A DNA stretch of 64,000 nucleotides from an uncultured Clostridium sp. (GCA_902785295.1 CACZYK010000021.1:1-64000), one strand, 5' to 3'. Shown: positions 1 through 8,024, counted from the first letter of the stretch. Notes: generated by a model from the sequence alone, not told the origin. Translations and numbers: made by a program.

Positions 1-9
1 AGTTAATTT

Positions 10-43
10 AAAAGCATAGGATATATGAAATGCCTATGCTTTT
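10..43 (+). terminator. Hairpin, probable terminator of an upstream gene
   Basis: An 11-bp perfect inverted repeat, AAAAGCATAGG at 10-20 and CCTATGCTTTT at 33-43, with a 12-nt loop. The U-run is short (four T), so this is only a probable terminator for a gene left of the window. Confidence 0.5.
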
Positions 44-64
44 AGAAAAAATTTAAAATTGATA

Positions 65-96
65 TCCCGAAGGGAGCGTGGCGCAGCCACTTTTTT
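65..96 (+). terminator. Twin short hairpins ending in a T-run
   Basis: Two tight hairpins lie back to back: TCCC-GAA-GGGA at 65-75 and GTGGC-GCA-GCCAC at 78-90, followed by six T at 91-96. The second has terminator form. The stretch is far more GC-rich than its surroundings, so it may be a mobile or repeated palindromic unit and not just a terminator. Confidence 0.5.
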
Positions 97-390
97 ATTG
101 TAAGAAAATTATATAATTTGTTAAGTTATGAATAAGTTGTCAAGAAAATAATAAAGATTAATAAAAGAAACAAGTTTAGGAATTTTCTTTCCTTCAATTA
201 GGGGAGATTAATATGTAAATTTCTAATACTTCTAAAATAAGAAATGAATAGTACTTGACGATAGTAAATGAAGATAGCATACTATAAGTGAATTTAAGCA
301 CTTTAGAAGAAATGCTTATTAAACAATATCTTATAGATAAGAAATATAATTAGATTTAAACATTAATATTTAAGAAGGAAAATATTAAAT
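97..390. other. Intergenic stretch without a recognisable gene
   Basis: About 290 bases of very AT-rich DNA. A possible promoter lies near 255 (TTGACG, with TATAAG about 17-20 bases later) before the HD-domain gene. No convincing RNA gene or ORF with a ribosome binding site was found apart from very short ones. Confidence 0.3.
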
Positions 391-885
391 ATGATATATA
401 GGGTAAAACAATTTTTATGGGCTATAACTTCAACTTTTAAAAAGATTGATAATAAAGTATTAGAGAAATATTTAGATGATAAGGAAATGAATTTATTTAA
501 ACATTTAAAGAAATCGGAACAACATCACTCAATAAGAGTATGCAAAGATTCTTTAAAATTATGTGAAGAAAATAATTTAGATAAAAATAAGATGGCAAGA
601 ATAGCCCTATTACATGATATAGGAAAAATAGAAGGAAGTTTAAATATTATTGAAAAATCTATATTAGTAATATTAAATAAAGTTACTAAAGGAATGATGA
701 GTAATATAAAAAATAATAAAAAAATAGATTTATATTATAATCATCCAATTAAGGGTGTTAATATACTTAAGAATATAAATAAGTATGATGATGAATTTTT
801 AGATGCTATAAAATATCATCATTCTGATGAATCATATAAAAATAAATATCTTAAAATATTAAAGATATGTGATGAGAAGAATTAG
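391..885 (+). CDS. HD-domain (HDIG-type) phosphohydrolase family protein
   Basis: A 164-residue soluble protein. It carries the metal-binding HD signature LLHDIGKIEG at about residues 69-78, an upstream His pair (HHS, about 47-49) and downstream NHP and YHH motifs, the usual order of HD-domain metal ligands. HD proteins of this size hydrolyse phosphate esters or nucleotides, but the substrate cannot be read here. AGAAGGA about 10 bases upstream supports the ATG. It ends 32 bases before the flavoprotein gene in the same direction, so the two may be co-transcribed. No transmembrane segment is seen. The family call is firm; the function is not. Confidence 0.75.
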   Translation: MIYRVKQFLWAITSTFKKIDNKVLEKYLDDKEMNLFKHLKKSEQHHSIRVCKDSLKLCEENNLDKNKMARIALLHDIGKIEGSLNIIEKSILVILNKVTKGMMSNIKNNKKIDLYYNHPIKGVNILKNINKYDDEFLDAIKYHHSDESYKNKYLKILKICDEKN

Positions 886-917
886 ATGTTTATTCTTTTT
901 TTTTGGAGGATTAATTT

Positions 918-2504
918 ATGGATTATGATGTTTTAATTTTAGGTGGAGGAATAGTTGGATGCACTGTAGCTTATGAGTTATCAAAGTATAATTTAAATAT
1001 AGCATTAATAGAGAAAGCTTCAGATATAGCAGAGGATATATCATTAATAAATACTTCTGTTGTTTATGATGGTTCTGAGACTACTAATGAAATAATATCT
1101 GAGTATGAAAGAAAAGGCTGTAAGCTTATTGAAGAATCTTGTAAAAAGTTTAATGTTCCATATAAAAAAGTGGGAGCACTTAGAGTAGCAAGTAATGATT
1201 ATGGTGTTTTTAAATTAAAAGAAATGTATAATCTTGCTAAGAAAAGAGGAATAGAAAATATATCATTGCTTGATAAGAAAGAAGTATTAGAATTAGAAAA
1301 TAATATTAACATAGATGTAAGTAAAGGGTTGTATTCAGAAGAAGTTGCAGTAGTTTCACCATATGAACTTTCAATTGCTTATGCAGAGGTTGCAGCAGAT
1401 AATGGAGTTAACTTTAGATTTGAAGAAGAAGTTGTTAATATAGCTAAGATTTCTAAGGGGTTTAAAGTAACAACAAATAAAAATAAATTTACTTGTAGGG
1501 TAGTTATAAATACAACTCCATTTGATATTAATATGGGAGAAAATATCAATGAGCAAAATTATAATATTAAAGAAGAAAGCACAATAAAAAATGTTAATTA
1601 TATGATTGTTAATAAAAATGTAGAAAAACCATTGAACAGAGTAGTAATTACTGTTATGGATGAAAATAAATTTGCAGTTAATATCCCAAGTGTTTACCAT
1701 GGATATATTATAGGAATAAAAGATAGTAATGTGTTAAGTAGTGATGAAAGAATTATTTCTTCAAGGAAGCTTATGCCTACTATAAGTAAAGAGTGTGTAA
1801 ATAGTATATTTAATGATATTTATAAAAAAGATATAATGTATATAGATGATAAAAATATTAAAGAAGGGTATATTAAAGTTACAGGAACTCACTATGGAAA
1901 AATTGGAATAGCACCAGCAATTGCAAAAGAAATATCTGAAGTTATAGCAAGCAATATAAAAACTACATTTAAAAAGGAATTTATAGATAAAAGAAGAGAT
2001 GTTTATAAGTTCAAGAATATGAGTATAGAAGAAAAAAATGAATTAATATCATTAGATAGTAGATATGGTAAGATAGTTTGTTTGTGCAATGAAGTTACTG
2101 AAGGAGAAGTTATTGATTGTATAAGACGTCCTTTAGGGGCAAGAACTTTAGATGGTATTAGAAGAAGAACAGGTGTCTGTAATGGTCCTTGTAAAGGTTC
2201 ATATTGTAGTAGAAAGATAATTAATATTTTAGCTAGAGAAATGGATAAAAAGTGTTTAATATGGAGGAATTTTATGAAGGAAGTATTCACTAGCATTGTT
2301 AGAATAAAAGGTGATAAAAATCATAGAGTTGTATCAGTAAAAAGTAATAAAGAGGTTGAAAGAAAGTTATTTGTTGAATTTTCTAAGGTAATAGGAAGGT
2401 TATATATAAGTACACCTATCAATATAGGAGATGTTATATGTAAAAATATTTTAAATACAGGAATTGATATTATTTCTACTCAAAAAATAGAAAAGAATTT
2501 ATAA
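918..2504 (+). CDS. GlpA-like FAD-dependent oxidoreductase with BFD [2Fe-2S] domain, fused to a DUF1667 C-terminal part
   Basis: This 528-residue protein starts with an FAD-binding Rossmann motif (LILGGGIVGC, about residues 6-15) and a DAO/glycerol-3-phosphate dehydrogenase-like body to about residue 365. A BFD-like [2Fe-2S] domain follows, with ligands in KIVCLCNEVTEGE and CNGPCKGSYC (about 390-435). In clostridia such GlpA-like proteins normally sit beside a second flavoprotein and a small DUF1667 protein for anaerobic glycerol-3-phosphate oxidation. Here the last ~75 residues (TSIVRIKG ... IGDVICKN ... TGIDIIST) match the C-terminal half of DUF1667. The DUF1667 N-terminal cysteines and the middle flavoprotein are missing. 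GGAGGA at 2263-2268 precedes an in-frame ATG at 2274, so a separate 76-residue product could be made. TTGGAGGA precedes the main start. The electron acceptor is unknown. Confidence 0.75.
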   Translation: MDYDVLILGGGIVGCTVAYELSKYNLNIALIEKASDIAEDISLINTSVVYDGSETTNEIISEYERKGCKLIEESCKKFNVPYKKVGALRVASNDYGVFKLKEMYNLAKKRGIENISLLDKKEVLELENNINIDVSKGLYSEEVAVVSPYELSIAYAEVAADNGVNFRFEEEVVNIAKISKGFKVTTNKNKFTCRVVINTTPFDINMGENINEQNYNIKEESTIKNVNYMIVNKNVEKPLNRVVITVMDENKFAVNIPSVYHGYIIGIKDSNVLSSDERIISSRKLMPTISKECVNSIFNDIYKKDIMYIDDKNIKEGYIKVTGTHYGKIGIAPAIAKEISEVIASNIKTTFKKEFIDKRRDVYKFKNMSIEEKNELISLDSRYGKIVCLCNEVTEGEVIDCIRRPLGARTLDGIRRRTGVCNGPCKGSYCSRKIINILAREMDKKCLIWRNFMKEVFTSIVRIKGDKNHRVVSVKSNKEVERKLFVEFSKVIGRLYISTPINIGDVICKNILNTGIDIISTQKIEKNL

Positions 2505-2512
2505 AAAAAGAT

Positions 2513-2549
2513 ATATATGAAGTAAAAGTTAAAAAATAACTTCATATAT
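2513..2549 (+). terminator. Hairpin after the GlpA-like gene
   Basis: The inverted repeat ATATATGAAGT (2513-2523) / ACTTCATATAT (2539-2549) follows the stop codon. It has no T-run and touches the -35 box of the next promoter, so it is a weak terminator or an operator-like dyad. Confidence 0.35.
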
Positions 2550-2578
2550 TGACAAATCAACATTAAATGTAATATATT
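2549..2578 (+). promoter_or_regulatory. Promoter of the serS T-box transcript
   Basis: TTGACA at 2549-2554 and TATATT at 2573-2578, spaced by 18 bases, lie just upstream of the T-box leader. Confidence 0.55.
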
Positions 2579-2593
2579 AGTTATAAATGAATA

Positions 2594-2824
2594 GTAAACC
2601 GTTGAAGAGGCTAGTAGTAATATAATTGTTTTTAAGAGAGTCAGTGGGTGCTGTGAACTGATATCAATGTATTATGAATCCACCTTGGAGGGACTGTGAT
2701 GAGCAGTACGGGAAATCGTTAAATTGTTAAAAGTGGATAAAATCATTAGTATTTTATCAAATAGGGTGGTACCGCGGATAATACCTTTCGTCCCATATTT
2801 TTATAGGGATGAAAGGTTTTTTTT
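2594..2824 (+). promoter_or_regulatory. T-box riboswitch, serine type, with terminator
   Basis: The leader holds the conserved T-box sequence AGGGTGGTACCGCGG at 2763-2777, whose central UGGN pairs with the free 3' end of an uncharged tRNA. Stem I features are present: AGAGAG near 2635-2640 and the GGGTGCTGTGA bulge region at about 2646-2656 between TCAGT and ACTGA. By comparison with the tyrS T-box layout, the specifier codon is AGC at 2702-2704, a serine codon. The intrinsic terminator is ACCTTTCGTCCC (2783-2794) / GGGATGAAAGGT (2806-2817) with eight T. Uncharged tRNA-Ser(GCU) should favour antitermination into serS. Confidence 0.92.
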
Positions 2825-2875
2825 ATAAAAAACAAACTTGCATAGACTTATGCATTTACATACAAGGAGGAAGTT

Positions 2876-4153
2876 ATGATAGATTTAAAATTTTTAAGAG
2901 AAAATCCAGATGTAGTTAAACAAAATATTAAAAATAAGTTTCAAGATGAAAAGCTTAAGCTTGTTGATGAAGTAATAGAATTAGATGCTGAAAATAGAAA
3001 GGTGCAACTAGAAGCAGATAATTTAAGAGCTAATAGAAATTCTATTTCTAAAAAAATAGGTGCATTAATGGGTCAAGGAAAAAGAGAAGAAGCTGAAGCA
3101 CTTAAGGAACAAGTAAATAAAGATGCAGCTCGTCTTCAAGAGTTACAAGCTAAAGAAGGAGAACTTCAAGAAGAGATAAAAAAGAGAATGATGGTTATAC
3201 CAAATATAATAGACCCAAGTGTACCAATAGGAAAAGACGATAGTGAAAATGTAGAAATAGAACGTTTTGGAGAACCTTTTGTACCTGATTTTGAAATTCC
3301 ATATCACACAGAAATAATGGAAAAATTAAATGGAATTGATTTAGATAGTGCAAGAAAAGTAGCAGGTAATGGATTTTATTATTTAATGGGAGATATAGCA
3401 AGATTACAATCAGCAATTCTTTCATATGCTAGAGACTTTATGATAAATAAAGGCTTTACTTATTGTATTCCACCATTTATGATTCGTAGTGATGTAGTTA
3501 CTGGTGTTATGAGCTTTTCTGAAATGGAATCTATGATGTATAAAATTGAAGGAGAAGACTTATATTTAATTGGTACTAGTGAACATTCTATGATAGGTAA
3601 ATTCATTGATACTATAATAAAAGAAGAAGAGCTTCCTAAAACATTAACAAGTTATTCACCATGTTTTAGAAAAGAAAAAGGTGCTCATGGTATAGAAGAA
3701 AGAGGAGTATATAGAATACATCAATTTGAAAAGCAAGAAATGATAGTAGTATGTAAACCAGAGGATAGCAAAGAATGGTTTGAAAAATTATGGAAGAATA
3801 CAGTAGAATTATTCCGTTCTTTAGATATTCCAGTTAGAACTTTGGAATGTTGTTCTGGAGATTTAGCTGACCTTAAGGTTAAATCTCTTGATGTTGAAGC
3901 TTGGTCTCCTAGACAAAAGAAATACTTTGAAGTAGGAAGTTGTTCTAACCTTGGAGATGCTCAAGCACGTAGATTAAAGATTCGTATCGCAGGAAAAAAT
4001 GGAAAATATTTTGCACACACTTTAAATAATACAGTTGTTGCACCACCAAGAATGTTAATAGCATTTTTAGAAAATAACTTAAATGAAGATGGTTCTGTTA
4101 GAATACCAGAAAAATTAAGACCTTATATGGGTGGACAGGAAATAATAAAATAA
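2876..4153 (+). CDS. serS: Seryl-tRNA synthetase
   Basis: Cytoplasmic class II synthetase that charges tRNA-Ser with serine. The 425-residue length is standard. The first ~100 residues form the charged, heptad-like coiled-coil arm that grips the long variable arm of tRNA-Ser. Class II motif 2 (FRKEKGAHG ... GVYRIHQFEK) is at about 263-285 and motif 3 (NNTVVAPPRMLIAFLE) at about 383-398. AAGGAGG lies 7 bases before the ATG. The gene stands alone behind its serine T-box, so expression should rise when charged tRNA-Ser falls. A terminator follows at once. Confidence 0.98.
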   Translation: MIDLKFLRENPDVVKQNIKNKFQDEKLKLVDEVIELDAENRKVQLEADNLRANRNSISKKIGALMGQGKREEAEALKEQVNKDAARLQELQAKEGELQEEIKKRMMVIPNIIDPSVPIGKDDSENVEIERFGEPFVPDFEIPYHTEIMEKLNGIDLDSARKVAGNGFYYLMGDIARLQSAILSYARDFMINKGFTYCIPPFMIRSDVVTGVMSFSEMESMMYKIEGEDLYLIGTSEHSMIGKFIDTIIKEEELPKTLTSYSPCFRKEKGAHGIEERGVYRIHQFEKQEMIVVCKPEDSKEWFEKLWKNTVELFRSLDIPVRTLECCSGDLADLKVKSLDVEAWSPRQKKYFEVGSCSNLGDAQARRLKIRIAGKNGKYFAHTLNNTVVAPPRMLIAFLENNLNEDGSVRIPEKLRPYMGGQEIIK

Positions 4154-4165
4154 GATTCTAAATTG

Positions 4166-4200
4166 GCTATAGGAGTATTTATTCCTATAGCTTTTATTTT
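4166..4200 (+). terminator. Terminator of serS
   Basis: GCTATAGGA (4166-4174) pairs with TCCTATAGC (4183-4191) across a short loop, followed by CTTTTATTTT. Confidence 0.8.
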
Positions 4201-4303
4201 AAGTTAAATAGTGAATTTATTAGTAATAAATGACATAAAATCATATAATAAAAAAATATTTTTCTGCAAACGATTTAAAAAAAGTTAAATTTAATAATAT
4301 TAT

Positions 4304-4332
4304 TTGAAAAAATAAATGAGTTGTGGTAAATT
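4304..4332 (+). promoter_or_regulatory. Probable promoter of the pantothenate operon
   Basis: TTGAAA (4304-4309), a 17-base spacer, then TAAATT (4327-4332). It is the only good sigma-A-like pair before panG. Confidence 0.4.
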
Positions 4333-4423
4333 CTTTATGGGTGGTATTCTATAAGAAGCTGCACCAGATGATAATTTTTTTAAAATAATTATAGTGTCAC
4401 ACTCTTATAATGGAGGTGATAAC

Positions 4424-5269
4424 ATTAAATTTGGATTTATAGGAGCTGGTAAGGTAGGTTTTACGCTAGGTAAATATCTAAGCCAGAGTGGTAAAAAAAT
4501 AGTAGGTTATTATAGTAGAAGTATGGAGTCTTCAAAAGAAGCGGCAAATTTTACAAATTCAAAATGTTTTGAGAGTATTGAGAGTTTGATAAAGGAATGT
4601 GATACTATTATAATTACAACTCCAGATGGAGAAATAAAAAATGTATGGGATAGCATAAAAAAGCTACCTATAACAGGTAAAATTATATGCCACTGTAGTG
4701 GTTCATTATCATCTAAGGTCTTTTCTGATATAGATAATCATAAGGCATATGGTTATTCAATTCACCCAATGTTTGCAATCAGTGATAAATATAATTCCTA
4801 TAAAAATTTAAATAAAGCATTTATAACAATTGAAGGTTCTGAAAAATATTTATTAAAGATAAAAGAATATATTGAGGAACTTGGAAATAAAGTTCAAATT
4901 ATTTCCTGGGAAAATAAATCTATGTATCATTTAGCTTCAGTTGTTGTTAGTAATTATGTAATTGCTTTAGCTGAGCTTGGAAATGAATTATTAATGAAAT
5001 GTGGATTTAATGAAGAGGAAGCTATGAGTGCTTTATATCCTTTAATGCTTAATAATATAAAAAATATAGGTGAAAAGGGCATAAAGGAAAGTTTAACAGG
5101 TCCTGTTGAAAGAGGGGATTCTGATACTATTATAAGGCACATGAATTGTTTAAATGAAGAAGATAAGGAATTATACAAATTGCTTTCGAAAAAGCTTGTA
5201 AATATTGCTAAAGTAAAAAATAAAAACAGAAATTATTCTAATTTAGAAAAGATTATAGGAGAGAAATAA
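4424..5269 (+). CDS. panG: Rossmann/DUF2520 protein, probable ketopantoate reductase (PanG type)
   Basis: It has an N-terminal NAD(P)-binding Rossmann motif (GFIGAGKVG) and a C-terminal helical DUF2520 domain, about 281 residues. It is the first gene of a panB-panC-panD operon that lacks panE, and DUF2520-type proteins (PanG) are a known third class of ketopantoate reductase in Francisella and some Firmicutes. The expected reaction is NAD(P)H-dependent reduction of 2-dehydropantoate to pantoate. Start choice: a perfect GGAGGTGAT (4412-4420) sits 3 bases before an ATT at 4424, exactly where family members begin (M-K-F/I-G-F-I-G). The only upstream alternative, GTG at 4394, has no ribosome binding site and would add ten unconserved residues. 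The stop overlaps the panB ATG by one base. Confidence 0.8.
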   Translation: MKFGFIGAGKVGFTLGKYLSQSGKKIVGYYSRSMESSKEAANFTNSKCFESIESLIKECDTIIITTPDGEIKNVWDSIKKLPITGKIICHCSGSLSSKVFSDIDNHKAYGYSIHPMFAISDKYNSYKNLNKAFITIEGSEKYLLKIKEYIEELGNKVQIISWENKSMYHLASVVVSNYVIALAELGNELLMKCGFNEEEAMSALYPLMLNNIKNIGEKGIKESLTGPVERGDSDTIIRHMNCLNEEDKELYKLLSKKLVNIAKVKNKNRNYSNLEKIIGEK

Positions 5270-6096
5270 TGAAAAATACAGTTTTAACATTTAAAGAAGC
5301 AAAAGAAAAACATGAAAAATTAACTATGCTTACAGCTTATGATTATTCTACTGCTAAACTTATTGATGAATCAGGTGTAAACTCAATACTTGTTGGAGAT
5401 TCATTAGGTATGGTATGTTTAGGATATGAGGACACATTATCAGTTACCATGGAGGATATGATTCATCATACAAGAGCAGTTTCAAGAGGAGCAAAAAATG
5501 CATTAGTAGTAGCTGATATGCCATTTATGTCTTATCAAACTTCAGTATATGATGCTGTAGTTAATGCTGGAAGATTAATGAAAGAAGGTAGAGCACAAGC
5601 AGTAAAGCTTGAAGGTGGAAAAGAAGTTGTAGAACAAATAAAGGCTATAGTAAATGCTTCAATTCCAGTTGTTGCTCATATTGGATTAACTCCACAATCC
5701 ATAAATGCTTTTGGTGGATTTAAAGTACAAGGAAAGAGTGAAGAAGCAGCTAAAAGACTTTTAGAAGAAGCAAGGGCTGTAGAAGAGGCAGGAGCTTTTG
5801 CTGTTGTTCTTGAATGTGTTCCTGCTAAGCTTGCTGAATTTATTTCAAAGAAGATAAGTATTCCAACAATAGGAATTGGAGCAGGAGCTGGATGTGATGG
5901 TCAAGTACTTGTATATCAAGATATGCTTGGTATGTATTCAGATTTTGTACCTAAATTTGTAAAGCAATATGCAAAAGTTGGAGAAGTGATGAAAAAAGCT
6001 TTCGAAGAGTATATTAAAGAAGTAAAAGATGGTGTTTTCCCAGAAGAAAAGCACACATTTAAAATAGATGAAGAGGTTATTGAGAAACTATATTAG
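5269..6096 (+). CDS. panB: 3-methyl-2-oxobutanoate hydroxymethyltransferase
   Basis: Adds a hydroxymethyl group from methylene-tetrahydrofolate to 2-oxoisovalerate, giving ketopantoate for pantothenate and CoA synthesis. The 275-residue (beta/alpha)8 enzyme shows [16 protein letters not shown] near the N-terminus, the VGDSLGMV metal/substrate loop at about 42-49, and HIGLTPQS and [14 protein letters not shown] further on, all typical of PanB. Its ATG overlaps the panG stop (TAATG), which implies translational coupling. The following gene is 15 bases away. Confidence 0.98.
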   Translation: MKNTVLTFKEAKEKHEKLTMLTAYDYSTAKLIDESGVNSILVGDSLGMVCLGYEDTLSVTMEDMIHHTRAVSRGAKNALVVADMPFMSYQTSVYDAVVNAGRLMKEGRAQAVKLEGGKEVVEQIKAIVNASIPVVAHIGLTPQSINAFGGFKVQGKSEEAAKRLLEEARAVEEAGAFAVVLECVPAKLAEFISKKISIPTIGIGAGAGCDGQVLVYQDMLGMYSDFVPKFVKQYAKVGEVMKKAFEEYIKEVKDGVFPEEKHTFKIDEEVIEKLY

Positions 6097-6111
6097 GAGG
6101 AATTTAGAACT

Positions 6112-6957
6112 ATGAATATATCAGGAAGTATAAGTGAAGTTAGACAAATAGTTAAGGAATGGAGAAAAGAAGGATTAACAGTAGGTCTTGTTCCAACAAT
6201 GGGTTATTTACATGAAGGACATAAGAGCTTAATAGATAAGGCTGTAAAGGAAAATGACAGAGTTGTTGTAAGTGTATTTGTAAATCCTATTCAATTTGGA
6301 CCTACTGAAGATTTAGCAAGCTATCCAAGAGATTTAGAAAGAGATGCAAAGCTTTGTAAAGAAGCAGGAGCTAATTTAATATTCCATCCTGAAAAAGAAG
6401 AAATGTATTTTGACGATTTTAGTAGCTTTGTAGAAGTTCAAGGTGTAAGCAAAGGACTATGTGGAAAAAGCAGACCAATACATTTTAGAGGAGTTTGTAC
6501 TGTAGTAACTAAATTATTTAATATAGTTAAGCCTGATAGAGCTTATTTTGGACAAAAAGATGCTCAACAATTAGCTGTTGTTAAGAGAATGGTTAGAGAT
6601 TTAAATATGGATATTGAAATCATTGGATGTCCTATAATAAGAGAAGAAGACGGACTAGCTAAAAGTTCAAGAAATACTTATTTAAGTCCTGAAGAAAGAA
6701 AAGCAGCAGTTATATTAAGCAAATCTTTAAAACTTGGTAAAGAAGCTATAGAAGCAGGAGAAAGAGATAGTAAAAAGATTATAGATATAATCACAAATAA
6801 TATAAATACAGAAAAGCTAGCTAAAATAGATTATGTAGAAATTGTTGATCCTTTATCAATAGAAAATATAGATAAAATTGAAAATAGTGCATTAGTTGCT
6901 ATGGCGGTTTATATAGGAAAAACAAGACTTATAGATAACTTTATATATGAAGTATAA
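6112..6957 (+). CDS. panC: Pantothenate synthetase (pantoate-beta-alanine ligase)
   Basis: ATP-dependent ligation of pantoate and beta-alanine to pantothenate. The 281-residue protein has the class I nucleotidyltransferase signature PTMGYLHEGHKSLI (HxGH) at about residues 29-42, the substrate-binding FVNPIQFGP, YFGQKDAQQLAV, and the KMSKS-like AKSSRNTYLS near 183-192. The ribosome binding site is AGGAGG. It is the third gene of the pan operon, between panB and panD with gaps of 15 bases. Confidence 0.98.
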   Translation: MNISGSISEVRQIVKEWRKEGLTVGLVPTMGYLHEGHKSLIDKAVKENDRVVVSVFVNPIQFGPTEDLASYPRDLERDAKLCKEAGANLIFHPEKEEMYFDDFSSFVEVQGVSKGLCGKSRPIHFRGVCTVVTKLFNIVKPDRAYFGQKDAQQLAVVKRMVRDLNMDIEIIGCPIIREEDGLAKSSRNTYLSPEERKAAVILSKSLKLGKEAIEAGERDSKKIIDIITNNINTEKLAKIDYVEIVDPLSIENIDKIENSALVAMAVYIGKTRLIDNFIYEV

Positions 6958-6972
6958 TTTGGAGGGAAACAG

Positions 6973-7365
6973 ATGAATGTAACAATGTTAAAGGGAAAAA
7001 TTCATAGAGCAACAGTAGTACAAGCGGAATTAGATTATGTAGGAAGTATTACAGTTGATATGGATCTTCTTGATGCAGCAGGGATACTAGAGTATGAAAA
7101 AGTACAAATAGTAGATGTTAATAATGGAAATAGATTTGAAACATATACTATAGCTGGTGAAAGAGGCTCAGGGCTTATATGTCTAAATGGAGCAGCTGCT
7201 AGATGTGTTCAAGTTGGAGATAAAATAATACTTATGGCTTATTGTGAAATGGATAATGAAGAAGCTAAAAATCATAAGCCAAAGGTTGTATTTGTTAATG
7301 AAGAAAATAAAATTCAAAAGCTTGCAAGATATGAAAAACATGGAAAACTTGAAAGTCAAGAATAA
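6973..7365 (+). CDS. panD: Aspartate 1-decarboxylase proenzyme
   Basis: Makes beta-alanine from aspartate, the second substrate of PanC. The 130-residue proenzyme contains the self-cleavage site YVGS at residues 22-25; cleavage between Gly24 and Ser25 leaves the pyruvoyl group on Ser25. The [16 protein letters not shown] region is the conserved catalytic/proton-donor segment. TTGGAGGGAAAC precedes the ATG. It closes the operon, so the cell has a complete route from 2-oxoisovalerate and aspartate to pantothenate. A long structured region follows. Confidence 0.98.
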   Translation: MNVTMLKGKIHRATVVQAELDYVGSITVDMDLLDAAGILEYEKVQIVDVNNGNRFETYTIAGERGSGLICLNGAAARCVQVGDKIILMAYCEMDNEEAKNHKPKVVFVNEENKIQKLARYEKHGKLESQE

Positions 7366-7392
7366 TAGAAAAAATTAAACAAAACTTTAAAA

Positions 7393-7460
7393 GGATATAT
7401 TATTTTGTTTTGGAGTTAGCAGATTGTAAGAACAAAACGATATATTTAATCTGATTTTTT
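7393..7460 (+). terminator. Long hairpin terminator after panD
   Basis: An outer pairing of the TATTTTGTTTTGG region (about 7400-7413) with AACAAAACGATATATTT (about 7431-7447) competes with CAGATT (7420-7425) / AATCTG (7448-7453), followed by ATTTTTT (7454-7460). The 3' arm and T-run resemble the hairpin after addA at 18141-18219. Confidence 0.55.
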
Positions 7461-7505
7461 ATCTATAATGTATCTAGAGATATGTTCACTGGATACTTAT
7501 AGATA
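7460..7505. other. Second stable hairpin in the panD-tRNA spacer
   Basis: TATCTATAATGTATC (7460-7474) pairs with GATACTTATAGATA (7492-7505) with one bulged base. It has no T-run on the plus strand, so it is not an ordinary terminator. It could be a 3' UTR structure or a protein-binding dyad. Confidence 0.4.
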
Positions 7506-7536
7506 AAAATTAATTTAAATTTATTTTTAAAAGTAG

Positions 7537-7566
7537 TTGACAAATTAATTCAAATATTGGTATAAT
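7537..7566 (+). promoter_or_regulatory. Promoter of the first tRNA-Ser
   Basis: TTGACA at 7537-7542 and TATAAT at 7561-7566, with an 18-base spacer, 14 bases before the tRNA. Confidence 0.8.
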
Positions 7567-7580
7567 ACATTTCGTGACCT

Positions 7581-7671
7581 GGAGAGATGGTCGAGTTGGT
7601 TTAAGGCACCGGTCTTGAAAACCGGCGTACCTTTGCGGGTACCCAGGGTTCGAATCCCTGTCTCTCCGCCA
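7581..7671 (+). tRNA. tRNA-Ser (anticodon UGA), copy 1
   Basis: A 91-nt class II tRNA with a long variable arm. The acceptor stem GGAGAGA pairs with TCTCTCC, the anticodon TGA is at 7616-7618 inside CCGGT-loop-ACCGG, the T-arm is CAGGGTTCGAATCCCTG, and CCA is encoded (7669-7671). It reads UCA and related UCN codons. It has its own promoter and terminator. Confidence 0.97.
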
Positions 7672-7699
7672 AAGCTTCAATATTTTATTGAAGCTTTTT
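7671..7699 (+). terminator. Terminator of tRNA-Ser copy 1
   Basis: AAAGCTTCAA (7671-7680) / TTGAAGCTTT (7688-7697) followed by T-run. It starts at the last base of the CCA end. Confidence 0.85.
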
Positions 7700-7854
7700 T
7701 TTATAAATTCAATAGTATTAAATAGTATAAAAAGTTTTTGTTATAAAATATTAATAAACTGTGAATAATTTGTTGAATTTAAAAATAAAAAAGATTATAG
7801 GTATAGAACTAAAATATATAAAAATAAATTACAAAAAATATTTCAAAAAAAATG

Positions 7855-7883
7855 TTGACAGAACATATTTCACTTGATATAAT
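7855..7883 (+). promoter_or_regulatory. Promoter of the second tRNA-Ser
   Basis: TTGACA at 7855-7860, a 17-base spacer, and TATAAT at 7878-7883. The AATTTCGT segment after it resembles the start region of copy 1. Confidence 0.85.
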
Positions 7884-7899
7884 AAATTTCGTAAGTTGT

Positions 7900-7990
7900 G
7901 GAGAGATGGTCGAGTTGGTTTAAGGCACCGGTCTTGAAAACCGGCGTACCTTTGCGGGTACCCAGGGTTCGAATCCCTGTCTCTCCGCCA
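7900..7990 (+). tRNA. tRNA-Ser (anticodon UGA), copy 2
   Basis: Appears identical base for base to copy 1 (91 nt, anticodon TGA at 7935-7937, encoded CCA), so it is a recent tandem duplicate. Copy 1 ends in its own terminator, while copy 2 runs on into the tRNA-Ser(GCU) 34 bases later. Confidence 0.97.
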
Positions 7991-8024
7991 TATAAAATAA
8001 ATTTTTATAATATAAAGAGGGCAT

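Noticed and set aside
300..355. A 13-codon ORF (ATG at about 313) in the left spacer
   Set aside because: Very short, weak ribosome binding site, AT-rich composition, nothing recognisable.
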